Assembly: GCF_900103585.1 (NCBI RefSeq)
Contig: NZ_FNHV01000016.1
Span: 124,001 to 188,000 of the forward strand
DNA from: Streptomyces sp. cf386
GTDB taxonomy: Bacteria; Actinomycetota; Actinomycetes; Streptomycetales; Streptomycetaceae
Direction: 5' to 3'
DNA length: 64,000 nucleotides
In this document: piece by piece, positions 25,187-34,553 of the stretch
Position numbering within the stretch: position 1 is the stretch's first letter
How the letters are laid out: each line of letters begins with the position of its first letter
Notes under the pieces: generated by a model
Seen by the model: only the letters and a program-made list of their open reading frames with translations
Told to the model about the DNA's origin: nothing
Database searches by the model: none
Position numbers and translations under genes: made by a program

Positions 25187-26020
25187 TCACTTGACGGCTC
25201 CACTGGTGATTCCGGACACGATCTTTCGCTGGCCGACGAGGAAGACGGCGACCATGGGCAGGCTCATCACCACGACGTACGCGAAGACGAGATGCCAGTT
25301 GTTGAGGTAGAGCTGGGCGCTGGCGACCTGGTAGAGGTTGAGCGGCAGGGTCGCCCGCTCTCCGCCGCCGAGGACGAAGAACGCGTAGAAGACATCGCTC
25401 CAGGCGTAGAGCATCACCATGATCGTCGCGGTGGCGATCACCGGCCGGAGCAGGGGCAGGACGATCCGCCAGAAGATCCGCGCCGGTGTCGCCCCGTCGA
25501 TCCGGGCCGCCTCCTCCAACTCCATCGGGATGGCGCGGATGAAGCCGGTCATGAAGAAGATCGACGTCGACAGGTACATGCCGGTGTAGACGGCGATCAT
25601 TCCGGGGCGGGTGTTCGCCAGGCCCAGCTGCCGCAGCTCCATCACGATGGTGATGACGGCGGGCGGCAGCAGCAGCCCGCTGATGCACAGCGCGTACGCC
25701 GCCGAGACCAGCTTCGACTTGCGGCGTGCGAAGACCCAGGCGGCGCCCGCGCCGAGGAGCAGCACCAGGACGACTGACGGGACCACGACGAGGAGGGAGT
25801 TGAAGAAACCGCGCAGCATCTCGCCCTGGCCGACGGCGTCCGCGTAGTTGGCCGCCGACTGCCAGTGCCGGGGCAGGTCCAGGTTGGGCTTGATGGCCTC
25901 CGCCTGCGGCTTGGCGGAGGTGACCGCGACCAGCCACAGCGGGACGCCGACCGCCAGACCGGCCAGCAGCAGGACGAGGGCCGGGCGGCCGTACCGCCAC
26001 GCCGGAGCCACCCGCGTCAT
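25187..26020 (-). CDS. Sugar ABC transporter permease (MalG type)
   Basis: Inner-membrane subunit of 277 residues with six hydrophobic segments. It has the EAA loop ELEEAARIDGATPARIFWRIVLPLLRP that contacts the ATPase. Its ATG overlaps the stop of the upstream permease gene by 4 nt. No ATP-binding subunit is encoded in the operon; in Streptomyces such carbohydrate importers commonly share the MsiK ATPase encoded elsewhere. Confidence 0.95.
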   Translation of the reverse strand: MTRVAPAWRYGRPALVLLLAGLAVGVPLWLVAVTSAKPQAEAIKPNLDLPRHWQSAANYADAVGQGEMLRGFFNSLLVVVPSVVLVLLLGAGAAWVFARRKSKLVSAAYALCISGLLLPPAVITIVMELRQLGLANTRPGMIAVYTGMYLSTSIFFMTGFIRAIPMELEEAARIDGATPARIFWRIVLPLLRPVIATATIMVMLYAWSDVFYAFFVLGGGERATLPLNLYQVASAQLYLNNWHLVFAYVVVMSLPMVAVFLVGQRKIVSGITSGAVK

Positions 26021-26937
26021 AGCGTCTGCTCCCTTCGCCTCAGGCCGACGACCAGCGGAATCGCCACGGCGACCACGGCCAGGAACAGGACGAGGCTCAT
26101 CGCGGAGGCCTGGGCGTACAGGCCCTGGCCGAAGATCCGGAACATGTAGATGTTGAAGACCTCCGTGGCGGCCGCCGGCCCGCCACCCGTGGTGGCCTGC
26201 ACGATGTCGAAGGTGTTCATCGAACCGATCAGCGCCGTGGTGACGTTGAAGGTGACGGCCGGCGCGAGCATCGGCCAACGCACCGACCAGAAGGTCCGCC
26301 AGGGTCCGGCGCCGTCCATCCGGGCGGCCTCCAGCATGTCGCCCGGGATGCCCTTCAGTCCGGCCAGATAGATCAGCATGGCCAGCCCCATCCACTTCCA
26401 GCCGTGGATGAGGGTGACGACGACCGGCGTCCACGTCGTCGAGCCCAGCCAGGGAACGTCCGTGCCGAGCACGGAGTTGAGGGCGCCGTCCTGGTCGAGC
26501 AGGGCCTGGAAGACGTAGCCGGTGGCGAGGGCCGAGATCAGCACCGGCAGGAAGAAGACGGCACGGAAGAACCGGTTGAAGCGGGTGTCGTCCTCCAGCA
26601 GCAGCGCCAGCACGAGCCCGAAGGCGTTCTGGAACACCGCGGCCAGCAAGGCGTACAGCAGGGTCGTGCGGATCGCGCGCAGCAGGGAGCCGTCGTCGGC
26701 GATGGTCCGGAGGTTGTCGAGGCCGGTGAAGGCGATGTCCGCGTGGTAGGAGGACCAATTGGTGAACGGGTAATAGAAGTTGAGCAGGTTCGGTACCAGG
26801 AAGAAGCCCGCGAAGACGACGATCGCGGGGAGCGCGAACCACCAGGGATGGTGCACGGCGGCGCGGGGCAGACGGCCCGCCTTCTTCGGCGCGCCCGTCG
26901 TCGAGGCGGGCTTGGCGCGTACGACTGTGTGGGCCAT
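26017..26937 (-). CDS. Sugar ABC transporter permease (MalF type)
   Basis: Inner-membrane subunit of 306 residues of a CUT1 carbohydrate importer. It has six hydrophobic segments and the EAA loop DMLEAARMDGAGPWRTFWSVRWPML. It begins 2 nt after the stop of the solute-binding-protein gene and overlaps the next permease gene by 4 nt. Confidence 0.95.
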   Translation of the reverse strand: MAHTVVRAKPASTTGAPKKAGRLPRAAVHHPWWFALPAIVVFAGFFLVPNLLNFYYPFTNWSSYHADIAFTGLDNLRTIADDGSLLRAIRTTLLYALLAAVFQNAFGLVLALLLEDDTRFNRFFRAVFFLPVLISALATGYVFQALLDQDGALNSVLGTDVPWLGSTTWTPVVVTLIHGWKWMGLAMLIYLAGLKGIPGDMLEAARMDGAGPWRTFWSVRWPMLAPAVTFNVTTALIGSMNTFDIVQATTGGGPAAATEVFNIYMFRIFGQGLYAQASAMSLVLFLAVVAVAIPLVVGLRRREQTL

Positions 26938-26939
26938 GG

Positions 26940-28262
26940 TCAGAACCCGGGAGCGCCCTGGGCCTTGGCGACCTGGGCGAACTGGTCCTGGATGGCCTGG
27001 GCGACCTGCTGCGGGTTCTTCTTGTCGAAGATCATGTCGGCGAGGTAGAGGTGGGTGTCCGGGGCCACGATCGCCTTGGCCTGGAAGACGCCGATGGCCT
27101 GGGGCAGGGCGGCGACCTGGTCCTTGGACGTCTGCGGGAGCCCGTCGGGCGTCGGCACGGACGGCTGCACGGACGGGATCTTCATCGCCTTGATGTAGTC
27201 GGCGTAGTCGGGGCCGAGCCAGAAGGCGAGGAACTGCCGGGCGGCGTTCTGCCGCTTCTCGTCGCCGGTCCTGAAGGCGACGACACCGTTGGTCTGGTCG
27301 GGGGAGTACAGGCCGGTGGCCGAGGAGTTGGCGACCGGGAACCAGCCGATCTCCCGGTCGATCTCGGCGGTGGAGTACTTGGCCTGCAACTGACTCTGGA
27401 AGGAGGTGACGTTGAGGACCATGCCGACCTCGCCCTTCCACAGGGCGTCGGCCTGGCCGGTGAAGGTGCCGGTGCGGTAGTTCTTCTGGGCGACTCCGGC
27501 GTCGAGCAGCCTCTCCTTGTACTTCTTGATCGCGGAGACGACGACCGGATCGGTCCACTTCTCCTTGTTCTCGTTCAACCCGTCCCACCACTGCTGGTCG
27601 AGGTCGGTGAGCTGGATCTGCGTCTGCCACTGCAGGGGCCACTTGTCGCCGCCGGCCTCGTAGAAGCCGGCCGCGTCGGTGTCGTCGACGACCTTGCGGC
27701 CCAGCGCGAGCAGTTCGTCGTAGGACTTCGGGAAGTCCTTCTCGGCGATGCCCGCCCGCTGGAAGACGTCCTTGTTGTAGTAGACGCCCAGCATGGCCGG
27801 GCTGGTGACGATCGCCGCGTACCGCTTGCCGTCGATGACACCGAGCGACTTCTCGGTGTCGCCGAGCTTGGACTCCCAGGGTTCCCCGTCGAGGGTGAGG
27901 AGGTTCTGCTGCGGCTGGACGAAGGGCAGCGTGGAGACGGACGGCTGCCAGAACATCAGGTCGGGGCGGTCGCCGGACGCGAGCTTCGTCGGCACGTTGG
28001 ACTCGTACGGGTCCGGGATGGCCTGGGTCTCGACCTCGGCGCCGGTGGCCTTCTCGAAGGCCTCGACGACCTGCTTGGGCGCGTTGACCGTGTTCTGCGC
28101 GGTCCACATGGTCAGCTTCACGCCGTCCAGGCGGGCGGTCGGATTCACCGCGGTCTGCTCGGCGTCCGTGCCGGAGTCGCCCGCGGTGGGGTCGCTGCAC
28201 GCGGTGGCGGCCAGGGCACAGGCACATATCAGGGCCAGCGCGGGGAGGGCTCTCGTCTTCAT
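26940..28262 (-). CDS. Sugar ABC transporter solute-binding lipoprotein
   Basis: Extracytoplasmic sugar-binding protein of 440 residues (CUT1 family). It starts with a lipoprotein signal: basic MKTRA, a hydrophobic stretch and LAATACSD with the acylation Cys at residue 22. The remainder has the typical two-lobe layout, with LWKGEVGMVLNVTSFQ and GLYSPDQTNGVVAF regions. It is first of the three transport genes and follows the LacI gene by 56 nt, so it could be expressed from the LacI promoter or from a promoter in that short gap. Confidence 0.94.
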   Translation of the reverse strand: MKTRALPALALICACALAATACSDPTAGDSGTDAEQTAVNPTARLDGVKLTMWTAQNTVNAPKQVVEAFEKATGAEVETQAIPDPYESNVPTKLASGDRPDLMFWQPSVSTLPFVQPQQNLLTLDGEPWESKLGDTEKSLGVIDGKRYAAIVTSPAMLGVYYNKDVFQRAGIAEKDFPKSYDELLALGRKVVDDTDAAGFYEAGGDKWPLQWQTQIQLTDLDQQWWDGLNENKEKWTDPVVVSAIKKYKERLLDAGVAQKNYRTGTFTGQADALWKGEVGMVLNVTSFQSQLQAKYSTAEIDREIGWFPVANSSATGLYSPDQTNGVVAFRTGDEKRQNAARQFLAFWLGPDYADYIKAMKIPSVQPSVPTPDGLPQTSKDQVAALPQAIGVFQAKAIVAPDTHLYLADMIFDKKNPQQVAQAIQDQFAQVAKAQGAPGF

Positions 28263-28318
28263 CACGTACCTCAAGTGCCTTTCGTGAACGGGGTGTTCAG
28301 TGCGGCGGTACCGAGATC

Positions 28319-29356
28319 TCAGTCGCGGGAGGGCGGCGGCCCCGAGCTCTCCCGCACCACCAGCTCCGGTACGGAGACGAGGTGCGGGGCGACCTGCGCG
28401 GACTCCTCCAGCACCCCGTGCAGCAGGGCGAAGGCGGCCCGCCCGAGGCCGGTGAAGTCCAGGCGTACGGTCGTCAGGGACGGGGTCAGATAGGCGGAGT
28501 GCGGGGCGTCGTCGAACCCGGCCACGCTCACTTCGCCCGGCACGGACCGGCCGGCCTCGTGCAGGGCGCGGAGCACGCCGAGTGCGAGGTCGTCGTTGCC
28601 GCACAGGATCGCGGTGACGGCCGGGTCCTTCGCCAGCTTCCGGCCCGCGGCGTGGCCGCCCGGCGGGCCCCAACTGCCCTGCACGGGACGGGGTTCCGGT
28701 GCCCCGGCCTCCTTCAGCGCCTGCCGCCAGCCGGTGGTGCGGGCACTGGTGCGCCGGGTGCTGGACGGGATGGCGACGTAGTGCACGGTCTCGTGGCCGA
28801 GGGAGAGCAGGTGCCGGGTGGCCCGGTAGGCGGCCTCGCGGTCGTCGGCCCACACCCAGGGGCGGCCGGGGTCGGGCGGGCTCGCCGGGGTCTCGATCAC
28901 GCCGACGACCGGCAGCTCGGCGGGGACGGCACCCAGGGCCCGGACACCGGCCGGATCGTAGGCGATCACGATCAGCCCGCCGCCCGCGTCCGCCGCGCGC
29001 TGCACGTCGGCGGCGACGGCGGCCTCGTCCGCCGATTCCAGGACGCCTATCCCGACCGCGTAGGACGCGGCACGGGCGGCCTCCTCGACGCCCTGGAGGA
29101 TCGACGCGTAGCCGTAGTGGGTGGTGTTGGCGGTGAGCACGGTCACGGCCCGGCTGCGTCCGCTGGCCAGGGCGAGCGCGGTGGCGTTACGGCGGAAGCC
29201 CAGCTCGTCGATGGCGGCGAGCACCCGCTCCCGGGTCGCGGGCTTGACGCTGGGATGGCCGTTGATCACCCGGGAGACGGTCTGGTACGAGACGCCGGCG
29301 GCGCTCGCGACGTCCCGGATGCTCGCCGGGCGCCTTGTGTGACCGGTCACATTCAT
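28319..29356 (-). CDS. LacI-family transcriptional regulator of the galactoside locus
   Basis: Repressor of 345 residues: N-terminal LacI HTH (SIRDVASAAGVSYQTVSRVING) with the hinge helix ATALALASGRS, then a periplasmic-binding-protein-like sensor domain. It starts at ATG 29356; its codons 2-6 are themselves part of a TGTGACCGGTCACA palindrome, and a second identical copy lies 27 bp upstream. It is transcribed with the ABC transporter and secreted glycosidase genes and divergently from the GH36 gene. Most likely it represses the whole locus and itself until a galactoside or related sugar binds. Confidence 0.95.
   Translation of the reverse strand: MNVTGHTRRPASIRDVASAAGVSYQTVSRVINGHPSVKPATRERVLAAIDELGFRRNATALALASGRSRAVTVLTANTTHYGYASILQGVEEAARAASYAVGIGVLESADEAAVAADVQRAADAGGGLIVIAYDPAGVRALGAVPAELPVVGVIETPASPPDPGRPWVWADDREAAYRATRHLLSLGHETVHYVAIPSSTRRTSARTTGWRQALKEAGAPEPRPVQGSWGPPGGHAAGRKLAKDPAVTAILCGNDDLALGVLRALHEAGRSVPGEVSVAGFDDAPHSAYLTPSLTTVRLDFTGLGRAAFALLHGVLEESAQVAPHLVSVPELVVRESSGPPPSRD
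29338..29351. promoter_or_regulatory. LacI-type operator O1 (inside the lacI start)
   Basis: Perfect 14-bp palindrome TGTGACCGGTCACA overlapping codons 2-6 of the LacI gene. It is identical to the copy at 29365-29378, with 27 bp between centres. The central CCGG-type symmetry is typical of LacI family operators in Streptomyces. Confidence 0.8.
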
Positions 29357-29364
29357 GCGAGGAT

Positions 29365-29378
29365 TGTGACCGGTCACA
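29365..29378. promoter_or_regulatory. LacI-type operator O2
   Basis: Second perfect TGTGACCGGTCACA palindrome in the divergent LacI/alpha-galactosidase region, 49 bp before the TTG start of the alpha-galactosidase gene. Occupancy would block transcription in both directions. Confidence 0.8.
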
Positions 29379-29426
29379 CAGGGGTCGTCAAGAGACCGTA
29401 ACGATGGATTTACGCGGGGAGGTACC

Positions 29427-31550
29427 TTGACCGGTACGGCGGACGCGACGAGTGAAGTCTCCAACTCGCCTGAACATGCGTTCAGTTGGGGCCACTCGGC
29501 ATTGGCGGTCGAGTTCGCCACCGCCCCGGACGGCACCCTGCGGATCGTCCGGCTCGGCAGCGGTCCCTGTGACCGGGTGGACCCCGATTCGGCCCTGCCG
29601 CTGGTGGAGTTGACCGCCCTCGGCCATGGCAGCGGCTGGTCCGGATCGCGCTTCACCGGAACCGCCCTCGGTTCGCGGCTCCGCCACCGGGCCCACCACA
29701 GCGGTCGCCGCGCCGAGTGGGAGTGGCTGACCATCGAACTCCACGACCGGGCAACCGGGTTGACGGCGTTCGTCGAGCTGTCGTCCCCCACCGGGGTGCC
29801 GGTGCTCCGCTCCCGGGTCCGGCTGCGCAACGAGGGCACGGAACCCCTCGTCGTCCAGTCCGTCAGCAGCCTGCTCCTCGGCGGCCTTCCCTCGCCGGAC
29901 GCCCTCGATGTGCACCGGGCCCGCAACGACTGGCTCGCCGAGTGCCGTTGGTGGGCCGAGCCACTGCGCGCGACCGTCGCCGACATCAACGTCCAGGTCC
30001 ACCAGCACGACAGCCGGGCCGCCCTCGTCCTCACCGGGCGCGGCAGCTGGCCCACCGACGGCCACCTCGCGATGGGCGCGCTGACGGAACGGGACGGCGG
30101 CCGGACCTGGCTGTGGCAGATCGAGTCCCCGGCCGGCTGGCGCTGGGACCTGGGCGAACACGCGCGCGGCGGCTATCTGGCGCTGAACGGCCCCACCGAC
30201 GCCGAGCACCAGTGGCGGGTCGGGCTCGCGCCGGGCGAGGAGCACACCACCGTGCCGGCCGCACTCGCCCTCGGCCCCGGGTTCGACGCGGCGATGGGCG
30301 CTCTGACCTCGTATCGCCGCGCCGTCCGCCGCCCGCACCCGGACCACAGCACGCTCCCCGTCGTCTTCAACGACTACATGAACACGCTGATGGGCGACCC
30401 GACGACAAAGAAGCTGCTGCCCCTGATCGACGCGGCGGCGCAAGCGGGCGCCGAGTACTTCTGCGTGGACGCCGGCTGGTACGACGACTCGGCGGACGGC
30501 GGCTGGTGGGACAGCGTCGGCGCCTGGCTGCCGTCCGCACGGCGCTTTCCCGACGGCGGGATCCGGGTGGTCCTGGACCGGATCCGGGAGCGCGGCATGG
30601 TGCCCGGGCTGTGGCTGGAGCCGGAGGTCGTGGGCGTACGCAGCCCGATCGCCTCCGAGCTACCGCCGGAGGCCTTCTTCCGGCGAGACGGTGTGCGCCT
30701 CGCCGAACAGGGCCGCCACCAGCTCGATCTGCGCCACCCGGCCGCCCGCGCCCACCTCGACAGGACGGTGGACCGGATCGTCGGCGCCTGGGGCGTGGGC
30801 TACCTCAAGCTGGACTACAACATCGTGGTCGACCCGGGAACCTGCGCCCCGGGAGATCTCGCTCCGGGAGCGGGCCTGCTCGGCCATACCCAGGCCTATC
30901 TGGAGTGGCTGTCCGACGTCCTGGACCGCCACCCCGGCCTGGTCGTCGAGAACTGCGCCTCCGGTGGCATGCGCATGGACGGCGCCACCCTCGCCGTCGC
31001 CCAGCTCCAGTCCACCAGCGACCAGCAGGACCCCCTGAGCTATCCGCCCATCGCGGCCTCCGCACCCACCGCGGCCCCGCCCGAGCAGGGTGCCGTCTGG
31101 GCCTACCCGCAGCCGGAGTTCGACGACGACCTGATCAACTTCACGCTGGGCGGGGCGCTGCTGGGCCGCATTCATCTGTCCGGTCACCTGGACCGGATGT
31201 CGGAGCAGCAGTTCGGGCTCGTGCGGGACGCGGTGAGCACGTACAAGTCGATCCGGGGAGAGCTCGCTACGGCCGTTCCGTTCTGGCCGCTCGGCCTGCC
31301 GGAGTGGACGGACGAGTGGCTGGCGCTCGGGATGCGGGTGCCGGGCGGTTCCTCCTGCATCACCGTGTGGCGCCGCGGCGGGGAGGCTGAACTACGGCTT
31401 CCTGTGCGGCATTTGGCGGGCCGCACTGCGCGTACGGAGATCCTGCACCCCTCCACCCCGGACGCCGGCACGGCAGCCTGGGATGGAGACGGACTGCGGG
31501 TGACCCTGCCGCGCACCCCCGGTGTGCTCCTGATCCGGCTGACTTCGTAG
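29427..31550 (+). CDS. Alpha-galactosidase, glycoside hydrolase family 36
   Basis: Retaining GH36 enzyme of 707 residues without a signal peptide, thus cytoplasmic. The nucleophile is Asp463 in YLKLDYN and the acid/base Asp532 in QSTSDQQD; FCVDAGWYDD and VENCASGGMRMD are further family hallmarks. An N-terminal beta-supersandwich domain precedes the barrel. The start is a rare TTG at 29427, 4 nt after GGGGAGG. It is divergent from LacI and would hydrolyse alpha-galactosides imported by the ABC system of this locus. Confidence 0.95.
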   Translation: MTGTADATSEVSNSPEHAFSWGHSALAVEFATAPDGTLRIVRLGSGPCDRVDPDSALPLVELTALGHGSGWSGSRFTGTALGSRLRHRAHHSGRRAEWEWLTIELHDRATGLTAFVELSSPTGVPVLRSRVRLRNEGTEPLVVQSVSSLLLGGLPSPDALDVHRARNDWLAECRWWAEPLRATVADINVQVHQHDSRAALVLTGRGSWPTDGHLAMGALTERDGGRTWLWQIESPAGWRWDLGEHARGGYLALNGPTDAEHQWRVGLAPGEEHTTVPAALALGPGFDAAMGALTSYRRAVRRPHPDHSTLPVVFNDYMNTLMGDPTTKKLLPLIDAAAQAGAEYFCVDAGWYDDSADGGWWDSVGAWLPSARRFPDGGIRVVLDRIRERGMVPGLWLEPEVVGVRSPIASELPPEAFFRRDGVRLAEQGRHQLDLRHPAARAHLDRTVDRIVGAWGVGYLKLDYNIVVDPGTCAPGDLAPGAGLLGHTQAYLEWLSDVLDRHPGLVVENCASGGMRMDGATLAVAQLQSTSDQQDPLSYPPIAASAPTAAPPEQGAVWAYPQPEFDDDLINFTLGGALLGRIHLSGHLDRMSEQQFGLVRDAVSTYKSIRGELATAVPFWPLGLPEWTDEWLALGMRVPGGSSCITVWRRGGEAELRLPVRHLAGRTARTEILHPSTPDAGTAAWDGDGLRVTLPRTPGVLLIRLTS

Positions 31551-31691
31551 GCCCCGTCAGTCGAGTGCGCAGGGCGGATCAAAGCGCCGGGGAACGGCGG
31601 TCGTCAAGGGCGCGGCGGGAAAGCAGGGGTCGCCGGACATGACGACGTACGCTCCCCCTGGTACCCCACCCCGAAGGCAGGAGCAGCAACG

Positions 31692-32660
31692 ATGCAGTAC
31701 GTGAAGCTCGGTTCGACGGGCCTGGACGTGTCGCGGATCTGTCTGGGCTGCATGACCTACGGGCTCCCCGACCGAGGCGTGCACGAGTGGACCCTCGACG
31801 AGGAGGCGTCACGGCCGCTGATCCGCCAGGCGCTGGACGCCGGGATCAACTTCTTCGACACCGCCAACGTCTACTCCGACGGCACCAGCGAGGAGATCGT
31901 CGGCAAGGCGCTGAGCGACTTCGCCCGCCGGGACGAGATCGTCCTCGCGACCAAGGTGAACGGCCGGATGCGGCCCGGTCCCAACGGCGCCGGCCTCTCC
32001 CGCAAGGCCATCATGACGGAGATCGACCACAGCCTCGCCCGCCTCGGCACCGACTACGTCGACCTGTACCAGATCCACCGCTTCGACCCGCACACCCCGG
32101 TCGAGGAGACGATGGAGGCCCTGCACGACCTGGTCAGGGCGGGCAAGGTGCGCTACATCGGGGCGAGTTCGATGTACGCGTGGCAGTTCGCCAAGATGCA
32201 GCACACGGCCGAGCGGCACGGCTGGACCAAGTTCGTCTCGATGCAGAACTACTACAACCTCCTCTACCGCGAGGAGGAGCGCGAGATGCTGCCGCTCTGC
32301 GCGGACCAGGGCGTCGGCGTCCTGCCCTGGAGCCCGCTGGCACGCGGCCGGCTCACCCGCGACTGGGGCACGGTCACCGAACGCAGCGCGGGCGACAACT
32401 TCGGCAGCCGGCTGTACGCCGACAGCGACCGCGTCGTCGTCGACGCCGTCACCCGCGTCGCGAGCGAACGCGGCGTCCCGCGCGCCCAGGTCGCCCTCGC
32501 CTGGCTGCTCCACCAGAACACGGTGACGGCCCCGATCATCGGCGCATCCAAGCCGCAGCACATCGAGGACGCGGTGGGTGCGGTGGAACTCGCGTTGACT
32601 GAGAAGGAGTTGGAGGAGCTGGAGCAGCCCTACGCTCCCCATCCGATCATCGGCCACTGA
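31692..32660 (+). CDS. Aldo/keto reductase
   Basis: NADPH-dependent aldo/keto reductase of 322 residues. It keeps the catalytic tetrad positions: Asp in FFDTANVYSDG, Tyr in the same segment, Lys in LATKVNG and His in YQIHRFD. The C-terminal PIIGASKPQHIEDAVGA motif binds NADPH. It belongs to the YccK/Kv-beta-like branch. It has its own GGAG site and stands alone, ending in a dispersed repeat shared with two other sites in this window. Confidence 0.95.
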   Translation: MQYVKLGSTGLDVSRICLGCMTYGLPDRGVHEWTLDEEASRPLIRQALDAGINFFDTANVYSDGTSEEIVGKALSDFARRDEIVLATKVNGRMRPGPNGAGLSRKAIMTEIDHSLARLGTDYVDLYQIHRFDPHTPVEETMEALHDLVRAGKVRYIGASSMYAWQFAKMQHTAERHGWTKFVSMQNYYNLLYREEEREMLPLCADQGVGVLPWSPLARGRLTRDWGTVTERSAGDNFGSRLYADSDRVVVDAVTRVASERGVPRAQVALAWLLHQNTVTAPIIGASKPQHIEDAVGAVELALTEKELEELEQPYAPHPIIGH

Positions 32661-32662
32661 AG

Positions 32663-32744
32663 CGCCCCGATAGGGGCGTGGGGCTGTGTCGATTTGCGGC
32701 TCCGCCGCGTGGGCGCGACCAGCCGCAACGAACCCGCAGCCGAC
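32663..32744 (+). repeat. Dispersed intergenic repeat, copy A
   Basis: Starts with the GCGCCCC..GGGGCG hairpin, then TGGGGCTGTGTCGAT, GCGGCTCCGCCGCG, GGGCGCGACCAGCC and CCGCAGCCGA. The same ordered blocks occur at 43576-43635 and, inverted, at 52410-52492. All copies lie just after stop codons, so the hairpin probably also works as terminator. Confidence 0.75.
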
Positions 32745-32747
32745 GTA

Positions 32748-33569
32748 CTAGTGGGGCCCGTACGGCGCGAACTCGCTACCGCACGGGCCCGCCCCGTCAC
32801 TCTCGTCCAACGCCACACGATCGCCGCTCATCGACACCGTCCGGTAATACGCCCCGATCCGCTCGGCCGAACGCCCCACATAGTGCCCGATGAACGACCG
32901 CCGGAACCGATCGTCCGTCCCGTTGGGCTGCGACCCATGCACCAGACTCCCGTTGAAGAACAGAACATCCCCCGGCTCCATATCGACCGGCACCGCCGCC
33001 AAACCCGCCGGAGGCGCGACGTACTCCCGCGCGAAGGACACCTCGGCGTCCGCCGTCTCCGGGCAGAACAGGTCCATCTCATGCGTGCCGGGGACGACTT
33101 CGAGCCCACCGTTGTCCCGGTCGATCACATCGCAGGCGATCCACGCCGCCACACACGTGCCCGGCTCGACGCGCAGATAGAAGTTGTCCTGGTGCAGCGC
33201 CTGCCCCCGGGCCCCGGGCGGCTTGAAGTAGAACATGCTCTGCGCGGCCAGCACCTCCTCCCCGAGGAGCACCTCCAACACGCCGCGCAACCGCGGATCG
33301 AGCAGCACCCGCAGGGACAGCTCGTCGATCTCGTGCGGTTGCAACACCCTCGGATACACACCCAGCGGGTCCCCGCCCGACGGGCGCGGCTCGAAGTGCC
33401 CGGGCACCGGCCCGGCCGCGTGCAGTGCCGTGAACCGGTCGCGGAGCCGGTCGATCTCGTCGTACCCGAACAGCCCGCGTACGACCGTGAAGCCGTCGTC
33501 GCGGAACTGGCGGAGTCCGGCCTCGGGCAGGATGGGAGCGTCGGCGTCACTGATGTCCGTGGCTGTCAT
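32748..33569 (-). CDS. Phytanoyl-CoA dioxygenase (PhyH) family oxygenase
   Basis: Fe(II)/2-oxoglutarate-dependent oxygenase of 273 residues. The iron-binding HxD is in ALHQDNFYL and the distal His in GSLVHGSQPN; the 2-oxoglutarate-binding Arg follows at DDRFRRSF. Its ATG has a GAGGAG site. It is divergent from an AraC-type regulator, its probable controller. The substrate is unknown; PhyH enzymes hydroxylate small acids, compatible solutes or natural products. Confidence 0.93.
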   Translation of the reverse strand: MTATDISDADAPILPEAGLRQFRDDGFTVVRGLFGYDEIDRLRDRFTALHAAGPVPGHFEPRPSGGDPLGVYPRVLQPHEIDELSLRVLLDPRLRGVLEVLLGEEVLAAQSMFYFKPPGARGQALHQDNFYLRVEPGTCVAAWIACDVIDRDNGGLEVVPGTHEMDLFCPETADAEVSFAREYVAPPAGLAAVPVDMEPGDVLFFNGSLVHGSQPNGTDDRFRRSFIGHYVGRSAERIGAYYRTVSMSGDRVALDESDGAGPCGSEFAPYGPH

Positions 33570-33638
33570 CTGTCCACTCCTCGGTCAGGTGTCCTTTCCC
33601 TGCCACGCTAGGCCGATCGACGTTCCAGGAGGATGACC

Positions 33639-34553
33639 GTGAGCGCTGACGACTTGCCTGAGACTGCTGCGCCCGGTGATCCCGCCCCGCCGCCGGGCCT
33701 GGTGGTGGTCGGGTACTTCGACCAGCCGGCGGGGTACGGGGTCAACCGGCCGAGCGGTGCGGACAGTTGGCTGTTCACCTGGACGACCGGCGGCCGGGGC
33801 CGGCTGTGGCACGGGGACGCCGAGGCGCGGGCCGGGGCGGGGGACCTGGTGGTGCTCGCACCGGGTGTCCCGCACCGCTACGGGGTCGAACCGGGCGCAC
33901 GGCACTGGGAGTTCTGGTGGGCGCACTGCCAGGCCCGCCCCTCCTGGCGGTCCTGGCTGCGCCCGTACGACGCCGGTGAGGGGATGTACGTCGTCACGCC
34001 GACACCGGACGCCGTGCGCGGCCGCGTCGAGGCGGCGTTCGGCCGGATGCTCGCCGACGCCCGCTGGACGGGGACGGAGGCGCCGCCCGACGTGGCGCCG
34101 GGGGACGAGCCGGTCGCCGTGGCGCACGGCACCGCGGCGCGTGAACTCGCCCTGTGCTCACTGGAGGAGGCCGTCCTGCTCACCGCCGGTACCGCGCGGA
34201 CGGTGCGGTCCGGCCCCGGTCTCGACACGCGGGTACGCCGGGCCCACGCGCTGATCGCAGCCGATCCGGCCGCCCCGCACACCGTCCGCTCGCTCGCCGG
34301 GCGTGTCGCACTCTCGCCCTCCCGGTTCGCGCACCTCTTCACCGAGCAGACCGGTCAGTCACCGATGCGCGCGTTGCGCGAGGCGCGGCTGCGACACGCC
34401 GCCCGGCTGCTGGAGGGCACCGACCTGTCCGTGGAACGCGTGGCCGCCGCCTCGGGATTCGTCAGCCCGTTCCACTTCAACCGGGTGTTCCGGGAACGGT
34501 ACGGGATGCCGCCGGGTGCGTACCGGGCGGGCGGTTCAATGGTTGGCGGGTGA
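33639..34553 (+). CDS. AraC-family regulator divergent from the PhyH gene
   Basis: Regulator of 304 residues with an N-terminal cupin-like sensor (AGDLVVLAPGVPHRYGVEPGARHWEFWW) and a C-terminal AraC double HTH (HTVRSLAGRVALSPSRFAHLF and LSVERVAAASGFVSPFHFNRVF). An ATG at 33633 directly abuts AGGAGG, so the GTG at 33639, with 6-nt spacing, is the better start. It is divergent from the PhyH dioxygenase gene over about 70 bp and probably activates it in response to a sugar-like or hydroxylated ligand. Confidence 0.9.
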   Translation: MSADDLPETAAPGDPAPPPGLVVVGYFDQPAGYGVNRPSGADSWLFTWTTGGRGRLWHGDAEARAGAGDLVVLAPGVPHRYGVEPGARHWEFWWAHCQARPSWRSWLRPYDAGEGMYVVTPTPDAVRGRVEAAFGRMLADARWTGTEAPPDVAPGDEPVAVAHGTAARELALCSLEEAVLLTAGTARTVRSGPGLDTRVRRAHALIAADPAAPHTVRSLAGRVALSPSRFAHLFTEQTGQSPMRALREARLRHAARLLEGTDLSVERVAAASGFVSPFHFNRVFRERYGMPPGAYRAGGSMVGG

